DNA of 64,000 nt. It comes from Ignelater luminosus (Eukaryota > Arthropoda > Insecta > Coleoptera > Elateridae). Of the stretch, positions 58,627 to 64,000 are shown one piece after another (within the stretch, counting starts at the first letter, position 1; every line of letters starts with the position of its first letter). Below the pieces are notes generated by a model that ran no database searches, was not told where the DNA came from, and saw only the letters and a list, made by a program, of their open reading frames with translations. The position numbers and the translations under genes are program-made. The DNA lies in contig VTPC01003584.1 in the NCBI GenBank assembly GCA_011009095.1, positions 1-64,000 of the forward strand, in the 5' to 3' direction.

Positions 58627-60385
58627 CAGGGTGATTCTTAACTTGTTTCTTTCCTGTTAAAGGATAGTAGAGGGGCATAAAAGGAACCGATCTGCGTTAA
58701 ATTGCATGAACAATAGTCGTATAGTTTCAGAGTTGGAATAACTGGGTACCGTGTTTGAAAACTTCTATACAAAAATCGCATTTTGTAATAACAATAATTT
58801 AAAAACTATCTTAGCTGACTTAAAACATCTACTATGACCGAAACAATCAACCCTACGGGGCCTGCAGCTACTATACGTAGAAATCAAATTGCAATACACA
58901 GATAACTTTGTTTATTAGATTGAAAATCAAACAAGTAACGTTAAATGCATTAATTATTAGAAGATTATAACAAATTTAAATTTTGTTCATGAATATGCTA
59001 CTTTTGAAAAGCTCAGAACTTTTTATACGGCCGACATTTTACAAATTTGATGCGAACGCATAAAAGCAACCTTTATGTAAACTTAACCATTTTCGAGAAA
59101 ATCGAGATTCTTTAAAACACTCAATTCCGCGTTGTTTACGTTACTGATACAAAAAATCCGAGGTGGCGGAGAAACCCGGCGCATTTTTGTTAAAAGAAAT
59201 GAAGCAAGTATGTTGCTTTATAATAAAATTAATTTTAAGTCTGACAGGTATGCTTTTAAAAAAAACTAAAAGACTTTTACTTACCTTTTTTTCGATAAAT
59301 CGTCTCGATTTAATCTGCTAAGCCTACAGTTAAGAGTTTTCGGTGTATTATTCGGACACCCTGTATAAAATGGTGGGTCCAATTATTTAAGCTTTCGGTG
59401 CTCAGTATTGGGATCTCGGAAATTGTAAGAGATGCGAAGTCGGTTAAATTAGAAAAGTTTTGGCTATTTTGGAGATCGGTTTACTTATGCTTTTGTTTTT
59501 TCAAAAAAGTTCACGGCTTACTAGATATTTACTAAAAACGAAATTATCTTGTTTTTTTTTAAATAAAAAGCATTTCCCACTTAGTGTGCGATAGCTTTAA
59601 ACATATGAAAATCATTGTTTTTTGCCAGATAAATTACATTTGTTATGTAACAATTGCTAAAACAAAACAAAAGACGCTTTAATTTATTGAGCATTCACAG
59701 ATAGCATCAACTAAGCATCTAATGCCCCATAAAAGCGTATTTATTTTGTTTTGGCAATTTTTGCATAACGAATGAATTTCTTTGATAAAACTCCACGACT
59801 TTGTGTGTTAGATGTTATGGCACACTATGATGAAAAATGATTTTCACTTCATAACTCGGCAAAACAAAAGAATAGCTATGTCAAACCATGTATCACTGAA
59901 AAGCATTTAAGGCGTGCAGTATAGTAATATGGAAATCAAGTAGGCGTTCCATTAGAAAAAATTTGGATTTACGTTTCACCGCCGAAATAAAACAAAACAC
60001 AATTGCGAAAATAACTTTCTTGTGTTTCGGAGTAAATTCTCTAAAACACCCTCTTTGCTGTTCTTTTCTATCTTTGCTCGTTCCTGAGATATTTTACTTT
60101 AAAAAAAAATAAGGTAATTTCGTTTTTAGCAAATATCTAGTAAGCCGTGAACTTTTTTAAAAAAACAAAAGCATAAGTAAACTGACCTTCAAAATAGCCA
60201 AAACTTTTCTAATTTAACCGACTTCGCATCTCTGTACAATTTCCGAGATCCCAATAGTGAGCATCGAAATTGGAACACACTGTATATCATGGAAACTTTG
60301 CATATTTTGTCAATGCAATTTAACGTAGGTCAATTTTTTTCATGCCCCCCTCTTACAAAAAACAAGTTGAGAACCAACCACCCTG
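58627..60385. mobile_element. Family Y TIR element carrying a nested family X insertion
   Basis: TIRs of about 85 bp: the left starts CAGGGTGATTCTTAACTTGT at 58627 and includes GAGGGGCATAAAAGGAACCG and GCGTTAAATTGCATGAAC. The right is the inverse (GCAATTTAACGTAGGTC, ATGCCCCCCTCTTAC, AACAAGTTGAGAACCAACCA) and ends CACCCTG at 60385. Both sides are flanked by TA. The family X element at 59.37-60.28 kb sits inside, so the Y element is older. No transposase frame was found. TA duplication and CAGGGTG tips fit a Tc1/mariner-type non-autonomous element, but other superfamilies are not excluded. Confidence 0.75.
59370..60282 (+). mobile_element. Family X long-TIR element, most complete copy
   Basis: Arms of about 165 bp (59395-59560 and 60115-60282) are inverted copies: GGATCTCGGAAATTGTAAGA on the left and TCCGAGATCCCAATAGTGAG on the right, with TTTGGCTATTTTGGAGATCG and AGTTCACGGCTTACTAGATA. 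The right tip is GGAACACACTG before TA at 60283. The left tip is less clear because it adjoins another TE-like end at about 59353. The interior contains a secondary inverted pair (TGTTATGTAACAATTGCTAA against TTTTGGCAATTTTTGCATAA). Non-coding. Confidence 0.75.
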
Positions 60386-60387
60386 TA

Positions 60388-63300
60388 GATTTTAGGACGA
60401 AGGTGGCAGAGAAAAACATTACGTTTTGTACAGGTCGGAAATAAAATGTGCAATTAAGAAAACAGTGATACGAATCAAAGTGCGAATTACCTTAATTTTT
60501 AGTCGTTTCTTGCTGGTGGTTCTCGATCAAATTTTATAACTGACGCAACACGCAGAAAATTAAGTTTGGGTATCACGTACATCGATAATTTTTATCTTGC
60601 ATTAGCAGGTGTTGTATATGCATTTATACACATGTGCACGGCCGCCTTAATACCGATTACAGGTAGAAATATCGTCTAGTCAAAAATGGGGGTGTACGTT
60701 GATTAATAGTAATAATATTAAATTGTGAAATAAATCAAGATTTTGATTTGCTCCGCTATAAAAAATTAATCACGTAGTAGTAAAACCAAAACGCACTTTA
60801 ACTAGCGGATGTTTCCTTGATAATGCCACAATATTACATCATGCGCATCATCTGGATACAATATTTGTTAAAACAGTCTTTGATATTTTATTATTATTAT
60901 TATTATTATTATTAATAATAGTCTTTCACTGATTTTAAATAAAAAATAAAAGCGAATTGACTACGGATTTTCCCCCATTTCGCATACACCTTTTAATAAT
61001 ACTAAAATGCTACTAAGCTCGATCTCATTGAATATTGATAACAGTTCTGAAATTCTATACAGCCCACGTGGATCATTAAAAAAATGAGCCTTCGTTTTAC
61101 GCGGTATTTATATATTCTTTCATGAGAACTCGTCGAGTGCGTTGTTGAAGTCTTTACATGCGATGATAATTCAAATATTATTCCTTTCCTTTTTATAACG
61201 TAATATAATTATACCGTGCAATAATAGTGTTAGTCATATTTTAGGTAAAGATGAGTAAAGAAATGTCCGCGGAAAACCGTTTGGAAATGCCAAGAATTCG
61301 AAAAGCGCATTTTTTCGGGGGCATTTGGAATCACCGGCCGTTTCAAAAATTTCTTAGAATTCGCTGTGCGTGGAAACGTGCCAACATTTATAGTTCATGT
61401 TTTTCGTGTGATAAATGAGTGTGTGAGTATATTTTACGATTGGAAAAAGGAATAAATTTGCTAAAAAGTTTAGTAAACATTGTTAAGGTTGGAAGAAAAA
61501 TTTCAGTGCCTGAAATAATTTCATTCAATTGTTCAATAAATAGAAACGACGAAACAAAAAAGATTTACGAAATGGCCGATATTAAAATAATGATAATCAT
61601 AGTACTTTAATTTGAATTTTAAAATAGGAATAATGTTCATAACGCAAATGTAAGCATGTTGAACGTTTTCAACTTGAATTTTTTTCCCAAAATTGTACCT
61701 TTCGAGTTCTTAACAAATTTAAAAGTAAAATTATCAGAATCACTCCTCGCGTTAAAATAAATTTCAGAAATATTATTAATTAAAATATTTTTATAATCTC
61801 TCCATAAGAGCTAACGTTTTATATTATAACAAAGTAGACGAACGCAATCGCTTGAACAGCAGTAAATAGCAGCAACAGCAGGAAGTGTTCAAAAAGTTAC
61901 ATTGCTGGCTGCAGTAGTAGGCACGCCGTCACGAAGGCAAGCTGAACTATTTCCTTGTTGGTTTGGTCCGTCCTCGTCTATAAATCGCTGCCGTCTTTGT
62001 CTTTTTCCAAAACCCGAAACCCCAAGGTGCGCACAGAAGTGTGACATTGTATTTGTTTATTTACGTTACGTTTGTTGCATGGTACACGTACCTCCTTCTC
62101 AAAAGAGGTTAAACTTGCTACTGAAATGATTCGCGACACGCTAATTTAGTTTTTGGGGACACGGTGTGCGCGCTAAAATATTCAGAAAGCATCATTATGT
62201 AGCTGCACAAAACTTTCTATCTCGATTTTAAAACTCTTCGATGTTACACGGGTAAAAGTTTTGCCGAAACTTAAAGAAGAAACAAGCTAGTGAAAATTAG
62301 AGGTTTCCTTCTATGGGTTTGTGCGTTTTGTAATTTATTGTAATTATGTTCCAAATTACCTGGTTCTGTTCGTTATTATTTTAAGGTTACCCAGTTGTAT
62401 TAAATGTTAGAAAATCATTTTTGATATTGGTATTATTAAACGTTAATTAGTATTTCATTTACTTATAATAACTAAATTAGAATCTTGTGAAACGCAGAAA
62501 GGTTCGACATTATTATGTGTTTACCATTGAGAAATCCAACGTTCAGCTTGCGATTGCACGATATAACCTTCAGTTTTCCCTTATTTTCTCGTTTTTAATA
62601 CAATTTTCTAATAAAACCATGTTTGTAATGAAAACAAAAAAATTCCTCATCAATTGATAATTATGGCGTAACTAAAAATCAATAGTCACTTTCTTGCTTT
62701 GCACTTTCACCGTTTTCGCGTTTAACAAACGAAAATTGTCTGAAAACAAGAGCTATTATCTTAGAAGTAGAGCTTAATTATACGGTAAATTAAGGGGCTG
62801 TAACTTGGGGTGTACTTACCTATTAAAGCACATTTACTATCATTGATGTTTACACTATTGTTGGTTTGCGAATAATAGGCTATTGTGGTTTGTTGTAGTG
62901 AGATTTGCATTTTAGGGCGTGTGCGTCGTCCACCTTTTGTTAATTAATAGCGGCGTAATAATGTATTAACTGGAATTTGCCCCTTCGTCGTCTCCTTATT
63001 TATTATTCTCTTCGATTTTGCCACGAGGTATTTTGATAAGAACAACCACGTTTCTGCTTGTAATACGTGTGTGTGTATGTGGTTTGTGCCTGTGTCATCA
63101 CTCATCAATTACCACCGTGTCAATATTAGTATTCCGTGGTATTTGAATTATTTCCACTGATCGATAGATTTGAAAGTTGTAGTTCTGTTTTCCTTCCGAA
63201 ATAGCAACAATAAAAGAGATAAAAGGAAAACTTCGAGAACGTTATAGGAAAGCGTCATCACTCATAAATAATTAAGAATTACGTTTAGAATCAACTTCTG

Positions 63301-63531
63301 AATATTTCTATGGTAGTGATTGTTGATTTTGGCGAAATGCTAGAGCAGGAGGTCATGCAGACCGTTAATATTATTTGCACCTGAGCTATTTAATTTCAAT
63401 CTAAACTGTATTGATTAAATAGAAACGTTCTCCTCTCGGTCACCGTTACTTCTTATACATATACAGGGTGTTTCACAATTCTGGTGTTAAATTGAAAGAT
63501 TTTTATGAAAGTAAAAAGAAAAATCTACATA
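60388..63531. other. Right-hand spacer, putative CkIalpha intron
   Basis: A (TTA)n microsatellite lies at 60888-60919. A CAGGGTGTTTCACAATTC phrase near 63464 is a further lone transposon-like end. No coding frame is recognised; a CK1 alpha exon 3 could not be found. Confidence 0.5.
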
Positions 63532-64000
63532 CAGTGTGTCCACACATTTCGATGCTCACTACTGGAATACGAAGTCGGTTAAATTAGAAGAAATTTTGCT
63601 ATTTTGGAGATCAATTTACTTATGCTTTTGTTTCAAAAAAGTTCACGGCTTGCGTGTGCCATGGCTTTAAACATATGAAAATCATTGATTTTTGTCAGAT
63701 AAATTACATTTGTTATGTAACAATTGCTAAAACAAAACAAAAGAAGCTTTTAAGATACTTGACTGAGCATTCACACATAGCATCAAATAAGCATCTAATG
63801 CCCCATAAAAGCGTATTTATTTTGTTTTAGCAATATTTGCATAACAAATGAATTTATTTGATAAAACTTCGCGAGTTTGTGTGTTAGATGTCATGGCACA
63901 CTATGATGACAAATGATTTTCATTTCATAACTCGGTGAAACAAAAGAATAGCTATGTCAAACCATGTATTACTGTAAAGCATTTAAGGCGTGCTGTTCAG
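63532..64000 (+). mobile_element. Family X copy, cut by the window edge
   Basis: It begins CAGTGTGTCCACACATTTCG after TA at 63530-63531. It runs in the same orientation as the 59.4-kb copy: GAAGTCGGTTAAATTAGAAG, TTAAACATATGAAAATCATT, GCATCTAATGCCCCATAAAA and TTTAAGGCGTGCTG at the edge. Relative to the 59.4-kb copy it lacks a short segment after AGTTCACGGCTT. The right arm lies outside the window. Confidence 0.8.

Noticed and set aside
61251-61418. 55-codon frame starting MSKEMSAENRLEMPRIRKAH on the plus strand
   Set aside because: It is short, has no family resemblance and no supporting splice or UTR signal; random frames of this length are expected in 64 kb.

Overview
The window is AT-rich nuclear DNA from an insect; I cannot place the order. 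The evidence is spliced genes with GT/AG introns whose proteins match well-known animal families, among many mariner-type elements, a tRNA-derived SINE and LINE fragments. I inferred splice sites by eye from reading frame and protein conservation; none is supported by transcript data here.

Four host genes lie in the second and third quarters. (1) 20.9-31.5 kb (+): a GPI-anchored, melanotransferrin-like transferrin (Tsf2), ten coding exons, 937 residues, with a roughly 160-residue Asn/Arg/Asp/Tyr-rich insertion in its N-lobe. (2) 32.85-39.8 kb (+): phosphoacetylglucosamine mutase (PGM3, nst in Drosophila), nine coding exons, 549 residues. (3) 48.5-50.1 kb (-): the mitochondrial NAD-dependent isocitrate dehydrogenase beta subunit (Idh3b), five exons, 380 residues. 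(4) 50.7 kb onward (+): casein kinase I alpha, of which only the first two coding exons are visible; the rest must lie beyond the right edge, so the last 12 kb is probably one long intron. Idh3b and CkIalpha are divergent, with start codons 573 bp apart and a perfect palindromic CRE between them. The four genes serve unrelated housekeeping roles (surface iron-binding protein or septate-junction component, UDP-GlcNAc synthesis, TCA cycle, Wnt/Hedgehog signalling kinase) and I see no functional cluster.

The first 20 kb has no recognisable host gene. It holds two adjacent mariners of different families (0.63-2.72 kb), a decayed third mariner (5.1-5.7 kb), a long-inverted-repeat foldback element (6.26-7.02 kb), a pogo/Tigger-like transposase remnant directly followed by an antisense R2-like LINE fragment (11.9-13.3 kb), and a region of non-coding repeats (15.5-18.5 kb).

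Introns and intergenic DNA elsewhere carry more elements. These include four copies of an approximately 1.4 kb non-coding repeat (family A), five copies or fragments of a long-TIR element (family X), two copies of an element ending in CAGGGTG (family Y), a TTAA-flanked MITE with an internal hairpin, a three-armed Harbinger-like MITE, two internally deleted irritans-type mariners that lost the catalytic core but kept most of the DNA-binding frame, two pogo-like MITEs (57 and 279 bp), and an imperfect 30-bp minisatellite. I found no tRNA or rRNA genes, no CRISPR array and no convincing bacterial-type feature.
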